Source: SHVZ01 sp041906305 (GTDB lineage: Bacteria > Pseudomonadota > Alphaproteobacteria > SHVZ01). From it: DNA of 64,000 nt. Positions within the stretch are counted from its first letter, which is position 1. Every line of letters begins with the position of its first letter. The translations under genes were made by a program, and so were the position numbers. The stretch covers positions 62,001 through 126,000 of the forward strand of contig JAYRJL010000004.1 in the NCBI GenBank assembly GCA_041906305.1, written 5' to 3'. Below the pieces are notes generated by a model. That model was not told the origin of the DNA and made no database searches. It worked only from the letters and a program-made list of their open reading frames with translations. This document shows, in pieces, positions 1 through 8,593 of the stretch.

Positions 1-1
1 C

Positions 2-193
2 ACCTCGACCTGCAAGATGGGCGCGGCCGATGACACGAGCGCCGTCGTCGATCCCCAGGCGCGCGTCCGCGGCGCGGTGGGGCTTCGCGTCGCCGACGCC
101 TCGATCATGCCCTGGGTGGTCCGCGCCAACACGCATCTCTCCTGCGTCATGATCGGCGAGCATGTCGCCGACATGATGCGGAAGGGGCGCTAG
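2..193 (+). CDS. GMC-family oxidoreductase, C-terminal end (5' end outside window)
   Basis: This is the last 63 codons of a glucose-methanol-choline family flavoprotein, open to the left edge and ending at TAG 191-193. The visible protein contains TSTCKMG, then VVDPQARVRG, then LRVADASIMP, and finally NTH...MIGEHVADMM. That order is the classic C-terminal GMC_oxred_C signature, as in choline or alcohol dehydrogenases. The NTH segment is where the family places its second catalytic polar residue. The FAD-binding N-terminus is outside the window, so the substrate cannot be told. It ends about 10 bases before the convergent carbonic anhydrase gene. Confidence 0.9.
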   Translation, partial: TSTCKMGAADDTSAVVDPQARVRGAVGLRVADASIMPWVVRANTHLSCVMIGEHVADMMRKGR

Positions 194-203
194 AGCCGCC
201 GGG

Positions 204-968
204 TCAGCCCGTCGCCAGCAGGAAGCGGCGGTTGAGCGGCTGGATCGGCCGCGCGTTGTTGGCGAAGATCTGCGCGAACTGCTTGAGCTGCGCTTCCGAG
301 GCCTCGATCGGCTCCTTGTAGACCGTCCACAGCACGCCCTCGGAACAGGGTGGCGTGGTCAGAGAGCCGTAGTAGCGGAAGTAGGTCGAGTTCGGCGGCA
401 GCAGCCGGTCCGGGTTGACCGAAACGCTGGTCCATTTCTCGGGCGAGGTCTTCGTCGGCATCACCTGCCAGATCGACTGCAGAGTCTGGTTGGCCTGGCC
501 GGCGCGGATGAACACGCCGATCACCGCGAGCTCGCCCGCCTTGTTCCGATGCACGAGGTGCAGCTCGAGCTCGAAGCGCTGGCCCGAGAGGATGTGCTCG
601 CTCGGATGATGGAAGTGGTACTGAAGAAGGTCGTAGGTCTGGCCGGCGATCTGCGCCTGGCTTCCGGCCGGGCAGTTCACCTGGATCGTGTGCCCATTGT
701 TGAGCACGCGCACCGGCATGCGCTTGTAGGCGTAGGAGAGGATGCCGGGCTCGGCGCGGATACCCTCCTTGAGGTCGATCGGTGTCTGCTCGCGTCCAGC
801 CGAGCAGGCTTGGAATTCGGGTGCGAGCTTTCCCCAGGCCTCGGGCCCGTTGGCGCCTTCGTATTCCCAATGGACCTCGGCGGCGGCGGCTCCGCCGGAG
901 CGGCAGAGCGGGCAAAGCGCGGCGGCGGCCCCGAAGGCGAGTCTCAAGGCTGAGCGTCGATCGTGCAT
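204..968 (-). CDS. periplasmic alpha-type carbonic anhydrase
   Basis: Hydrates CO2 to bicarbonate, probably in the periplasm. The 254-residue protein begins MHDRRSALRL followed by an Ala-rich stretch; the twin arginine suggests a possible Tat signal, though Sec export is equally possible. The zinc ligands are plain: QYHFHHPSEH gives His118 and His120, and ELHLVH gives His137. The later GSLTTPPCSEGV block is the family's active-site loop, and Cys55 with the Cys of TTPPCSEG could form the usual disulfide of bacterial alpha-CAs. An in-frame ATG six codons upstream (986) is possible, but the start at 968 puts the signal peptide at the N-terminus. It lies divergent from the methyltransferase at 1072. 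Confidence 0.93.
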   Translation of the reverse strand: MHDRRSALRLAFGAAAALCPLCRSGGAAAAEVHWEYEGANGPEAWGKLAPEFQACSAGREQTPIDLKEGIRAEPGILSYAYKRMPVRVLNNGHTIQVNCPAGSQAQIAGQTYDLLQYHFHHPSEHILSGQRFELELHLVHRNKAGELAVIGVFIRAGQANQTLQSIWQVMPTKTSPEKWTSVSVNPDRLLPPNSTYFRYYGSLTTPPCSEGVLWTVYKEPIEASEAQLKQFAQIFANNARPIQPLNRRFLLATG

Positions 969-1071
969 GGCGGCGTTCCTCCCCAAGAAACTCTAGCGCA
1001 CGAATGCTCGCCGGGGCAGGGGAGGGCTGCTAATTTGATCGTCCCCGTTCGTTTTTCCGGTAGCTGCACCC

Positions 1072-1740
1072 GTGTCCGAATCCCACATCCTCCAGTCCTG
1101 GACCGCGAACGCCGCGGCCTGGACCAAAGCCGTGCGCAATCGCGAGATCGAAAGCCGCGTCCGCGCGACCGATGCCGCGGCGATCGCCGCCGTCGTCGAC
1201 CAGAAGCCGCGGACAGTCCTGGACCTCGGTTGCGGGGAGGGCTGGCTCGCCCACGCGCTCGCGGAGAAGGGCTTCGACGTCCTCGGCGTGGACGCGATCC
1301 CGGCACTGATCGAGCAGGCGAAGGCCAGGGGCAAGGGCGCCTTCGAGGTCGCCGGATACCAGCAAATCACCGAATCGGGCCTCGGCGGCCGGCGCTTCGA
1401 CCTTGTCGTCGTCAACTTCGCGCTGTTCGGCGAGGAGAGCGTTCCGGCGCTGATCAACCGGCTTCCGGACCTGCTGGTGCCGGGCGGCACGCTGGTGATC
1501 CAGACCCTGCATCCCGTCATCGCCAACGGCGACCAGCCCTATGCCGATGGCTGGCGGAAGGGGAGCTGGGCCGGGTTCTCGGACGCCTTCACCGATCCGG
1601 CACCGTGGTATTTCCGTACGCTCGAAACCTGGATCCGGATGATCGCCAGGTCCGGCCTCGTCCTCGCCGAGATGCGCGAGCCTGTCGATCCCAGGACCGG
1701 CAAACCTGCCTCGGTGGTCTTCATCGCCAAGACGCGATGA
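1072..1740 (+). CDS. class I SAM-dependent methyltransferase
   Basis: A 222-residue Rossmann-type methyltransferase. Motif I is seen as TVLDLGCGEGWLA (about residues 48-60), followed by an acidic residue at the end of strand 2 (GVDAIPALI) and a motif like post-motif II (FDLVVVNFALF). The start is GTG at 1072, the first codon of the domain. Its stop overlaps the ATG of the next gene (ATGA 1737-1740), so the two are translationally coupled. The family is broad (Methyltransf_11/25 type) and the substrate cannot be read from sequence. Confidence 0.88.
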   Translation: MSESHILQSWTANAAAWTKAVRNREIESRVRATDAAAIAAVVDQKPRTVLDLGCGEGWLAHALAEKGFDVLGVDAIPALIEQAKARGKGAFEVAGYQQITESGLGGRRFDLVVVNFALFGEESVPALINRLPDLLVPGGTLVIQTLHPVIANGDQPYADGWRKGSWAGFSDAFTDPAPWYFRTLETWIRMIARSGLVLAEMREPVDPRTGKPASVVFIAKTR

Positions 1741-2930
1741 AGGAACTCCTGCGCGACGCGGCCTACCGCCGCGTCTGGCTGGTCGGCGCCTGCGCCGGGA
1801 TGATGCGCTGGCTCGACCAGCTGGCGGTCGGCATCTACGTCTTCGAGGTGACGCGCTCGCCGCTTCTGGTGGCGATCATCACGCTTTGCCGCCTGATGCC
1901 GATGCTGGCCGGTGCTTTCATCGGCGCGCTGGCCGAGCGCGTTCCGCTCCGCCGCATGCTGGTCGTGAACCTCTCCGCCATGACCGTTGTCTACGGCGTG
2001 CTCACGGCGCTCGCCTTCTCGGGCCACCTGCAGATCTGGCAGGTCGGCATCGGCGCGACCTTGGTCGGCCTTTATTGGGCGAGCGAGATGTCGGTCCGCC
2101 GCACGCTGCTCGGCGAGATCTCCGGTACCGAGCGGCTGGGATCGGCGATGGGGCTCGACTGGGTCGCGGTCAACGGCACGCGGCTGATCGGGCCGCTTCT
2201 CGGGGGCGCCATCTATGCCGGATGGGGCGTCGGCGGCACCTTTCTCCTCGGGGCGATCCTGTTCGGCATCGCCGCGCTGGTCGCCGCCGGAATCCGAGCC
2301 GGAAGCGAGGCGCGGGGCAAGGTCGGCCGCAACGTGCTGAGCGACATCGTCGACGGGCTTCGCTGGGCGGCGGCGCGGCCGGTGGTGATGGGGGTGCTCG
2401 CGGTCACCGTGGTCATGAACGCGCTCGCCTTTCCCTATTCGAGCATGGTCCCGGTCATCGGCAAGGATGTGCTCCACGCCGATCCGGTCGGTGTCGGCCT
2501 CCTGACCTCGGCCGAGGGGATCGGCGCGCTGCTCGGATCCTTCGTCCTGGCGAACACCGTCCGGCCGGCGTGGTATGCACGTACCTTCGTCATCGGCTCC
2601 GCGATTTGTCTCGCCGCCGCATTCGTATTCGGCATTTCCGCCAGCTACGTCTTCTCGCTCGCCGTCCTGGTGCTGCTCGGCCTCGGCTCGTCGGCCTTCG
2701 CCACGATGCAATCGACCGTGATGCTCACCTCGGCGCCGCCGGAGCAGCGATCCCGGATGATGGGCGTGCTCAGCTCGACCATCGGCACAGGACAGATCGG
2801 CTACCTTCATATCGGCATCCTCGCCGACCATTTCGGCGCGCCCTGGGCCGTTGCGATCAGCATGACCGAAGGCCTGATCCTGCTGGCGCTCTGCGTCAAA
2901 TTCTGGCCTGCCCTCTGGCGCGGGGAGTGA
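1737..2930 (+). CDS. MFS transporter, 397 aa
   Basis: An integral membrane protein with about 12 hydrophobic segments in 397 residues, typical of the major facilitator superfamily. The loop after TM2 reads ALAERVPLRRMLV, resembling the MFS loop 2-3 motif. It resembles drug or metabolite exporters (MFS_3-like), but no substrate is implied. The start overlaps the methyltransferase stop by four bases. The frame runs open upstream to 963, but that stretch is a shadow of the methyltransferase, so this is not a fusion. The pairing could mean that a methylated product is exported; this is only inference. Confidence 0.88.
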   Translation: MKELLRDAAYRRVWLVGACAGMMRWLDQLAVGIYVFEVTRSPLLVAIITLCRLMPMLAGAFIGALAERVPLRRMLVVNLSAMTVVYGVLTALAFSGHLQIWQVGIGATLVGLYWASEMSVRRTLLGEISGTERLGSAMGLDWVAVNGTRLIGPLLGGAIYAGWGVGGTFLLGAILFGIAALVAAGIRAGSEARGKVGRNVLSDIVDGLRWAAARPVVMGVLAVTVVMNALAFPYSSMVPVIGKDVLHADPVGVGLLTSAEGIGALLGSFVLANTVRPAWYARTFVIGSAICLAAAFVFGISASYVFSLAVLVLLGLGSSAFATMQSTVMLTSAPPEQRSRMMGVLSSTIGTGQIGYLHIGILADHFGAPWAVAISMTEGLILLALCVKFWPALWRGE

Positions 2931-2952
2931 CGGAGCGGTATAGCGTTTCCGT

Positions 2953-3834
2953 ATGCGGGGGACGTCGAGCTTGTGGCGTCGCTGGGAACTGCCGACCTGG
3001 GGCGTCGTCGTCGCGATCTACGGCAGCTGGGTCCTGCTCACCCTTCACTGGGGGAGCGTGCCGGCCTGGGTCGCGGTCCCGGCGATGGGCTGGCTGCTTG
3101 CTTGGCACGGATCCCTTCAACACGAAACCATCCACGGGCACCCGACCGGGAGTGGCTGGATCAATTCAGGCATCGGCGGCGTGCCGCTGGCGCTCTGGCT
3201 GCCCTATGAGCTCTACCGGTCGAGCCACATCGTCCATCACCGCGACGAAGACCTGACGATCCCCTCTGTCGATCCCGAATCCTATTACGTCCCGGCCGAC
3301 GACTGGATGCGGGCGGCCGGCATGACGCGCGCGGTTCTGGTGTTCAATCACACGCTGCTCGGTCGCTTCACGGTGGGACCGGCGATCGGGCTCTGGCGGT
3401 TCTTCCGCTCGGAGCTGAAGACCCTCGCGCGCGGCGCGCACTTTCGCGACTGGACGCTTCACCTCGTTCCCGCCGCGGGCGTGATCGCCTGGCTCGCCTG
3501 GTGCGGGGTTTCCGCCTGGGCCTACGCGATCGCTGTCTACCTCTCGATCTCGATCACGATGATAAGGTCCTTCGCCGAGCACAAGGCTGCGACCGAGGCC
3601 AAGGGGCGCACCGCCGTCATCGAGGCGGCGTGGCCGATGGCGATCCTGTTCCTCTACAACAACCTGCATGCGCGCCACCACGCGCGGCCGGAGCTGCCGT
3701 GGTTCGAGCTCGCCGCCTTCCATCGCTCGCAGCCGGAGTGGAACGGGCTCGCCTATCGGGGCTATTCGGACGTCCTCGGTCGCTTCCTGCTGAAGCCGGT
3801 CGACCGTCCGGTCCGCTTCATGGATCTCGCCTAG
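2953..3834 (+). CDS. membrane fatty acid desaturase-family protein
   Basis: A di-iron membrane enzyme of 293 residues. Three histidine clusters appear in family order: HETIHGH (His57, 61, 63), SHIVHHRDED (His92, 95, 96) and LHARHHARP near residue 235. Several hydrophobic helices lie between them. This is the FA_desaturase fold, which inserts double bonds or hydroxyl groups into acyl chains or related lipids. The usual length is 280-380, so the protein looks complete. It starts 22 bases after the MFS gene and its end overlaps the convergent cyclodeaminase-like gene by four bases. The exact substrate is unknown. Confidence 0.88.
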   Translation: MRGTSSLWRRWELPTWGVVVAIYGSWVLLTLHWGSVPAWVAVPAMGWLLAWHGSLQHETIHGHPTGSGWINSGIGGVPLALWLPYELYRSSHIVHHRDEDLTIPSVDPESYYVPADDWMRAAGMTRAVLVFNHTLLGRFTVGPAIGLWRFFRSELKTLARGAHFRDWTLHLVPAAGVIAWLAWCGVSAWAYAIAVYLSISITMIRSFAEHKAATEAKGRTAVIEAAWPMAILFLYNNLHARHHARPELPWFELAAFHRSQPEWNGLAYRGYSDVLGRFLLKPVDRPVRFMDLA

Positions 3835-4832
3835 CGGTACCTGAGCCGCTGGCCGAGGCCCATTTTCTTCGCCTTCTCCAGCATCGCCGCGCCGAGCGCC
3901 ACGTCGGAGAGCGAGAGTCCCCGGTGCCAGAACAGGATCGTCTCGTCGTCGCGCTCGCGGCCCGGCTTCTTGCCGACCACGATCTCGCAGAGCTCCGCGT
4001 GCAGGGTCGTCTCGCTGAGCTTGCCTGAATCGACATGGGCGCGGAGCGCGCCGAACTTGCCGGCGCGGGCCTGGCCCCAGTCGTCCATGACCATCTTGTC
4101 CATGACGTCGGTCAGCGAGAGCTCGACCGCGCTCATCGTGCCGTAGGGCATCACCAGCGCGCCCTTCTTGATCCACTCGGTCTTCAGCATCGGCTCGGGC
4201 CTGGTCAGGCGCGAGGCCTCGACCACGATGTCGGCGCCTGCGACGCAGCTCTTCCAGTCTTCGGTCACGGTGACCTTCTTGCTCAGGTCCTTCTCCAGGC
4301 GTGCGCCGAAGGCGTTGCGGCTCTCCGGCCGGCGCGAGTGCACGCGGATCTCGTCGAAGTCGAAGATCCTGTCCATGAGGCGGACGTTCCAGTAGGCGGT
4401 GCCGCGCGCGCCGACATGGCCCAGGATCTTCGAGTTCTTGCGGGCGAGGTGCTTGGCGCCGAGCGCGGTGATGGCGCCGGTGCGCATGTCGGTGATGTCG
4501 GCGGCGTCGATGACGGCAATCGGCGCGCCGGTCTTCGGATCGAAGAGATTGAGGAGAGCCAGCTCGGACGGGAGGTCGTGGCGGTAGTTCTCGTGGAAGT
4601 CACCGACGATCTTCACGCCTGCGAGGTTGAGCGGCTGGATGTAGCCGCGGAGCACATTGAAGTGCCCGGGGAAGGCCGGGTCCGGCACCAGATGCGTGCG
4701 CGGCTCGATCACCGCCTGGCCGGATCCCTGCGCGCGGAGGCCTCCCTCGATCGCATCCAGGATCTCCTGGTCGGTCAGCGCCAGGGCCTGGACGTCCTGA
4801 TAGTTCAGGTAGTGAAGATGGATCTCGGGCAT
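3831..4832 (-). CDS. ornithine cyclodeaminase / mu-crystallin family protein
   Basis: A 333-residue NAD(P)-binding enzyme of the OCD/mu-crystallin family, which includes ornithine cyclodeaminase, alanine dehydrogenase and ketimine reductases. Family features seen are GVKIVGDFHENY, then LFDPKTGAPIAVIDAADITDMRTGAITALGAKHLA split across the N-terminal half, and the Rossmann segment ILGHVGARGTAYWNVR, where the usual GxGxxG is altered. EIRVHSRRPESR is the NADP-type loop. It lies downstream of a binding protein on the same strand, beyond a terminator hairpin, suggesting a related amino-acid substrate. Reaction specificity is not assignable. Confidence 0.88.
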   Translation of the reverse strand: MPEIHLHYLNYQDVQALALTDQEILDAIEGGLRAQGSGQAVIEPRTHLVPDPAFPGHFNVLRGYIQPLNLAGVKIVGDFHENYRHDLPSELALLNLFDPKTGAPIAVIDAADITDMRTGAITALGAKHLARKNSKILGHVGARGTAYWNVRLMDRIFDFDEIRVHSRRPESRNAFGARLEKDLSKKVTVTEDWKSCVAGADIVVEASRLTRPEPMLKTEWIKKGALVMPYGTMSAVELSLTDVMDKMVMDDWGQARAGKFGALRAHVDSGKLSETTLHAELCEIVVGKKPGRERDDETILFWHRGLSLSDVALGAAMLEKAKKMGLGQRLRYR

Positions 4833-4853
4833 AGGAGCGGCTCCTCAAACGAA

Positions 4854-4883
4854 AACCCCTCCCCGCGAGGGCGGGGAGGGGTT
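4854..4883 (-). terminator. intrinsic terminator after the binding-protein gene
   Basis: A perfect 13-bp stem (AACCCCTCCCCGC paired with GCGGGGAGGGGTT) encloses a four-base loop. Read on the minus strand it is followed by a T-rich run (TTTCGTTT). It sits between the stop of the SBP gene at 4911 and the start of the cyclodeaminase-like gene at 4832, so it would end or attenuate transcription from the SBP gene. Confidence 0.8.
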
Positions 4884-4910
4884 CGAGACTACGACAAAAC
4901 GGTCGTCAGC

Positions 4911-6506
4911 TTACTTCTTCGTGGCGTTCCACCAGACGACCTTGGTGTTGTCGAGGACGCCATCGATGTTGTTCCGCCAGGCGGCCTTCTGGAAGAACAT
5001 GCCGAGCGGGATGTAGGGCACCTGCTCGTAGAAGCGCTTCTGGAAGTCCTCGGCGAGCTTCTTGCGCGCGGCCGGATCGGCCTCGGTGATGAACTGCTGG
5101 CGCATGTTCTCGAGCTGCTCGTCGCAGGGCCAGCCGAACCAGTTCTTGCCGTCGCAGGGAGTGGCGGCGGTGTTGTTGGTCAGCGGATCGGCGGAGAGCG
5201 GGCCGACGCCCCAGGTGTGGAAGACGTGCCAGCCGGACTTGTTGTCCTTCGGCGCATCCTTGACCGTGCGGCGGGTGACCAGCGTGCCCCAGTCCATGTT
5301 CTGCATGTCGACGTTGAAGCCGGCCTGCTTGAGCTGCTGGCCGGTCATCGTCGTCATCGCCGCGATGACCAGGAACTCGGTCGGGTTCATCAGCACGATC
5401 GGCTCGCCATTGTAGCCGGCCTCCTTGAGGAGCGCCTTCGCCTTGTCGAGGTTCGACGGGCTGGGCTTGCCCCAGTCGCCGACGCCGGCATTGGTCTCGA
5501 GCGGGAAGCCGCAGGCGAAGACCGCCCAGCATTCCTTCTCGAGGCTCTTGTTGCCGACCATGGCGGCGAGGCTGTCGGACTGGTTCATCGCGTACAGCAT
5601 CGCCTGGCGGACCTTGGGATTGTTGGTCGGCGGTACCAGGTGGTTGGGGCGCAGGATCGGCGTAAAGCCGCCCGTGTTGATGATCTTTACGGTGATGTTC
5701 TTCTCTTTCTCCAGCACCGGGATCATGTCGGTCGGTACGTATTCGTAGAAGTCGACCTCGCCACGGATCAGCGCCTGGACCGCGGTCTGCGCATCCGGGA
5801 TGTAGGTCCACTCGACGCCGTCGACCTTGACCACCTTGGCGCCTGTCAGAGCGTCCGGAGCCTCAGTGCGCGGCACATAGGCCGGATTCTTCTTGTAGGA
5901 GACCTTGCTGCCCGGGACCCACTTCTCCTTCTCGAAGATGAAGGGGCCGGAGCCGATCGGCTCGGCGACCTGCTGGAAGGGATCGGTCATCGCCTCCTTC
6001 TCGCGCATGATCACGAGCGGCTGTGCGGACGCGCCCAGCATGTCGATGAGCGGACCGAACTTGTCCTTGAGCTTGATCTCGAAGGTGCGGCTGTCGACCG
6101 CGACGATGTCGCTGACGCGGGTCATGAGGATCTGGCCGGAGGCGATACGCGCGCCCCAGCGCTTGATCGAGGGCACCACGTCCTTGGCGGTGACGTCGGT
6201 GCCGTCATGCCACTTGAGGCCCGGGCGGAGCACGAAGGTCCAGCTGAGGCCGTCGGCGCTGGTCTTCCAGCTCTCGACCATCTGCGGCTTCGAAAGGCCC
6301 TTGAGGTCCTGGGCGAAGAGCTGGTCGTAGACCAGGAAGGCATGGCCCGCGGTGATCGCGGCTGTGGTCCAGATCGGATCCAGCGACTTGAGGTCGGCCT
6401 CGGCGGCGAGCTTGATGTAGTTGTTCTGGGCCTGGGCGCTGCCGGCCATCAGGCCGACGGCCAGGGCGGCGATGGCGGCGCCCCGTTTAAGGTCCTTCAT
6501 GAGCAT
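4911..6506 (-). CDS. ABC transporter substrate-binding protein, family 5 (peptide/nickel type)
   Basis: A periplasmic binding protein of the SBP_bac_5 type (DppA/OppA-like), 531 residues. An N-terminal Sec signal is visible (MLMKDLKRG then a hydrophobic stretch ending GSAQA before QNNY). Family blocks include ADLKSLDPIW, the LRPGLKWHDGTDVTAKDV block and, further on, RPNHLVPPTNNPKVRQA. No permease or ATPase lies next to it, so it is an orphan component in this window. It strongly resembles the product at 33506-35077, sharing a GWPCDE motif near the C-terminus. MKDLKR, two codons in, is an alternative start; GGAGGATC upstream acts as RBS. Confidence 0.92.
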   Translation of the reverse strand: MLMKDLKRGAAIAALAVGLMAGSAQAQNNYIKLAAEADLKSLDPIWTTAAITAGHAFLVYDQLFAQDLKGLSKPQMVESWKTSADGLSWTFVLRPGLKWHDGTDVTAKDVVPSIKRWGARIASGQILMTRVSDIVAVDSRTFEIKLKDKFGPLIDMLGASAQPLVIMREKEAMTDPFQQVAEPIGSGPFIFEKEKWVPGSKVSYKKNPAYVPRTEAPDALTGAKVVKVDGVEWTYIPDAQTAVQALIRGEVDFYEYVPTDMIPVLEKEKNITVKIINTGGFTPILRPNHLVPPTNNPKVRQAMLYAMNQSDSLAAMVGNKSLEKECWAVFACGFPLETNAGVGDWGKPSPSNLDKAKALLKEAGYNGEPIVLMNPTEFLVIAAMTTMTGQQLKQAGFNVDMQNMDWGTLVTRRTVKDAPKDNKSGWHVFHTWGVGPLSADPLTNNTAATPCDGKNWFGWPCDEQLENMRQQFITEADPAARKKLAEDFQKRFYEQVPYIPLGMFFQKAAWRNNIDGVLDNTKVVWWNATKK

Positions 6507-6583
6507 GTTGATCCTCCGGCTCCCTGTGTTTCACTATCGGAACACGATTTCGGTAAAATCCAGTCTAACCCGAGAGGTTCGCG

Positions 6584-8593
6584 GTGCGCATCACCTTAGA
6601 GACCGTCGAGCGCGTCCCCTTCGCCGGCGGTGCTTCCTTCGGCAATACCGGTCCCTACGAGCGGCTGGCAGGCAAGATCCGGCTGGGCGTGGATCCGAAT
6701 GCGCCCCACAACCGGGTTATCGTGGACCTCGACAAGGCGCCTAAAGGCGCCGACGGGCTGGTCGAGTGCGTCGCCGACTTCACCATCCTGAAGCCGGTCG
6801 ACCTGGGCAAGGGCAACCGCCGCCTGTTCTACGACTGGGGCAACCGCGGCAACATCCGCTGCCTCCAGTTCTTCAACGACGCGATCCATTCCAACACGCC
6901 GCGCGAGGCGGCCCATGCCGGCAACGGCTTCCTGTTCCGGCGCGGATACACCGTCGTCTGGGTCGCCTGGGAAGGCGACCTGCTGCCGGGCGACGGTCGC
7001 TTCGTGCTGGAGACCCCGATCGCGACCGAGAACGGCACGCCGATCACCGCGCCGGTCCGCGTCGAGTACATCCTGGACGAGCCGGGCGTGAAGTGCCTGC
7101 CGTTGTCCGGTCGGGCTTCCACCCGCAGCTTCCCAACGGTCTCGCTCGACACGACCAAGGCGTCACTGACCGTCCGCCCCTATCCGGACGAGCCGCGCGT
7201 CACGATCGATCCGTCGAAATGGGAGTTCGCGCGGCTGGAAGGCGGCGCCGGGCTCGACGGCTCGGCGAACGAGACCGGCGTGGCGCCGTCGGACCAGCAC
7301 ATCCACCTCAAGGGCGGGTTCACGCCCGGGCTCATCTATGAGCTGGTCTACACCGCGCGCGACCCGCGCGTGCACGGTCTCGGCCATGCGATGGTGCGGG
7401 ACGCGATCGCGTTCCTCCGCAACGACGCCTCCGAGAGGAACCCGCTCAAAGGCGGCATCGACAAGGCCTATTGCTGGGGCCGTTCGCAGACCGGCCGCGC
7501 CATCCGCGACTACGTCTACCTGGGATTCAACGACGACGGCCAGGGCCGGCGCGTGTTCGACGGCGTGCTGCCGCACGTCGCCGGGGCCGGCAAGCAGTGG
7601 TTCAACCATCGCTTCTCGCTGCCGGTGGTCCCGGCCGGCCAGCAGCACGAGGACCACTTCAACATCGCCGACCGGTTCCCGTTCTCCTACGCGCAGTCGA
7701 CCGACCACAATACCGGCAAGTCCGACGCGATCCTGAAGCGTCCGAAGACCGATCCGCTGGTGATCCACACCCAGACTTCGAGCGAGTACTGGCAGCGGCG
7801 TGGCTCGCTGGTTCACACCGATACCGCCGGCAACGACCTGGCCCAGCCGGACAACGTCCGCGTCTTCCTGTGGGCGTCGTCCCAGCACATGTCGGACCCG
7901 AACCTGAAGAAGCCGTCGAAGGGCGTCTGCCAGAACTACGTCAACGTCGTGCTGACGACGCCGCTGTTCCGGGCGGCGCTCGATGCGCTGGATGCCTGGG
8001 CGACCAGCGGCACGACGCCGCCGGACTCGCGCATGCCGCGCCGCGCCGACGGCACCATGATCACGATGGAGGAATGGCGGAAGAAGTTCCCGGCGATCCC
8101 CGGCATCATGCAGCCGTCAGGCCCGAACAGCCTCAAGCTTCTCGACTTCGGCCCCGACGCCGACGAGAAGGGCATCCTGACCGTCGAGCCGCCGCGCGTG
8201 CTCGACAACCAGACCTATACGATCATGATCCCGGCCGTGGATGCGGACGGAAACGACCTCGGCGGCGTCCGCATGCCGACGGTGGACGCGCCGCTCGGCA
8301 CCTATACGGGGTGGAACCTGAGGACGCAGGGCGGCGGCTACGGCTCGAGCCACACCTTCACCGGCAGCTACATCCCGTTCCCGGAGACCGACGCCGAACG
8401 CGCGTTCACGCGCGACCCCAGGCCCTCGATCCTGGCGCGCTACAAGGACAAGGCCGGATATGTCCGAGCCATCGAAGCGGCGGCTAAGAAGCTGGTCGCC
8501 GACCGGCTGATGCTGGAGGAGGACATCCCGCGCGTGGTCGATGCCGCCCGCGACTGGGGCCGCCCGCGCCACGACGTGAAGACGCTCAGCTGA
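6584..8593 (+). CDS. large alpha/beta-hydrolase domain protein (Abhydrolase_10-like)
   Basis: A 669-residue protein with a nucleophile elbow GRSQTGR (Ser301), matching the GxSxxGR form of the large alpha/beta hydrolase family that has a beta-rich N-terminal part. The N-terminus MRITLETVERVPFAGG and the phrase FYDWGNRGN are typical of that family. The start is GTG at 6584, with a GAGAGG ribosome site just before. No signal peptide is evident, suggesting a cytoplasmic esterase or amidase. It is divergent from the binding-protein gene and overlaps the nucleoside hydrolase end by eight bases. The substrate is unknown. Confidence 0.82.
   Translation: MRITLETVERVPFAGGASFGNTGPYERLAGKIRLGVDPNAPHNRVIVDLDKAPKGADGLVECVADFTILKPVDLGKGNRRLFYDWGNRGNIRCLQFFNDAIHSNTPREAAHAGNGFLFRRGYTVVWVAWEGDLLPGDGRFVLETPIATENGTPITAPVRVEYILDEPGVKCLPLSGRASTRSFPTVSLDTTKASLTVRPYPDEPRVTIDPSKWEFARLEGGAGLDGSANETGVAPSDQHIHLKGGFTPGLIYELVYTARDPRVHGLGHAMVRDAIAFLRNDASERNPLKGGIDKAYCWGRSQTGRAIRDYVYLGFNDDGQGRRVFDGVLPHVAGAGKQWFNHRFSLPVVPAGQQHEDHFNIADRFPFSYAQSTDHNTGKSDAILKRPKTDPLVIHTQTSSEYWQRRGSLVHTDTAGNDLAQPDNVRVFLWASSQHMSDPNLKKPSKGVCQNYVNVVLTTPLFRAALDALDAWATSGTTPPDSRMPRRADGTMITMEEWRKKFPAIPGIMQPSGPNSLKLLDFGPDADEKGILTVEPPRVLDNQTYTIMIPAVDADGNDLGGVRMPTVDAPLGTYTGWNLRTQGGGYGSSHTFTGSYIPFPETDAERAFTRDPRPSILARYKDKAGYVRAIEAAAKKLVADRLMLEEDIPRVVDAARDWGRPRHDVKTLS

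Noticed and set aside
963..1736. Upstream extension making a 655-residue methyltransferase-MFS fusion
   Set aside because: The extension is an alternative frame over the methyltransferase with biased Arg/Pro composition; the MFS start at 1737 overlaps the previous stop in the usual way.
6526..6545. GTGTT...AACAC dyad between the first orphan SBP and the hydrolase gene as operator
   Set aside because: Arms of only five bases with a ten-base centre are expected by chance and nothing else supports it.
4035..6599. Long open frame opposite the cyclodeaminase-like and binding-protein genes (854 codons)
   Set aside because: Composition is the typical high-GC antisense shadow (Asp/Arg/Leu/Val repeats) and the opposite strand has clear families.
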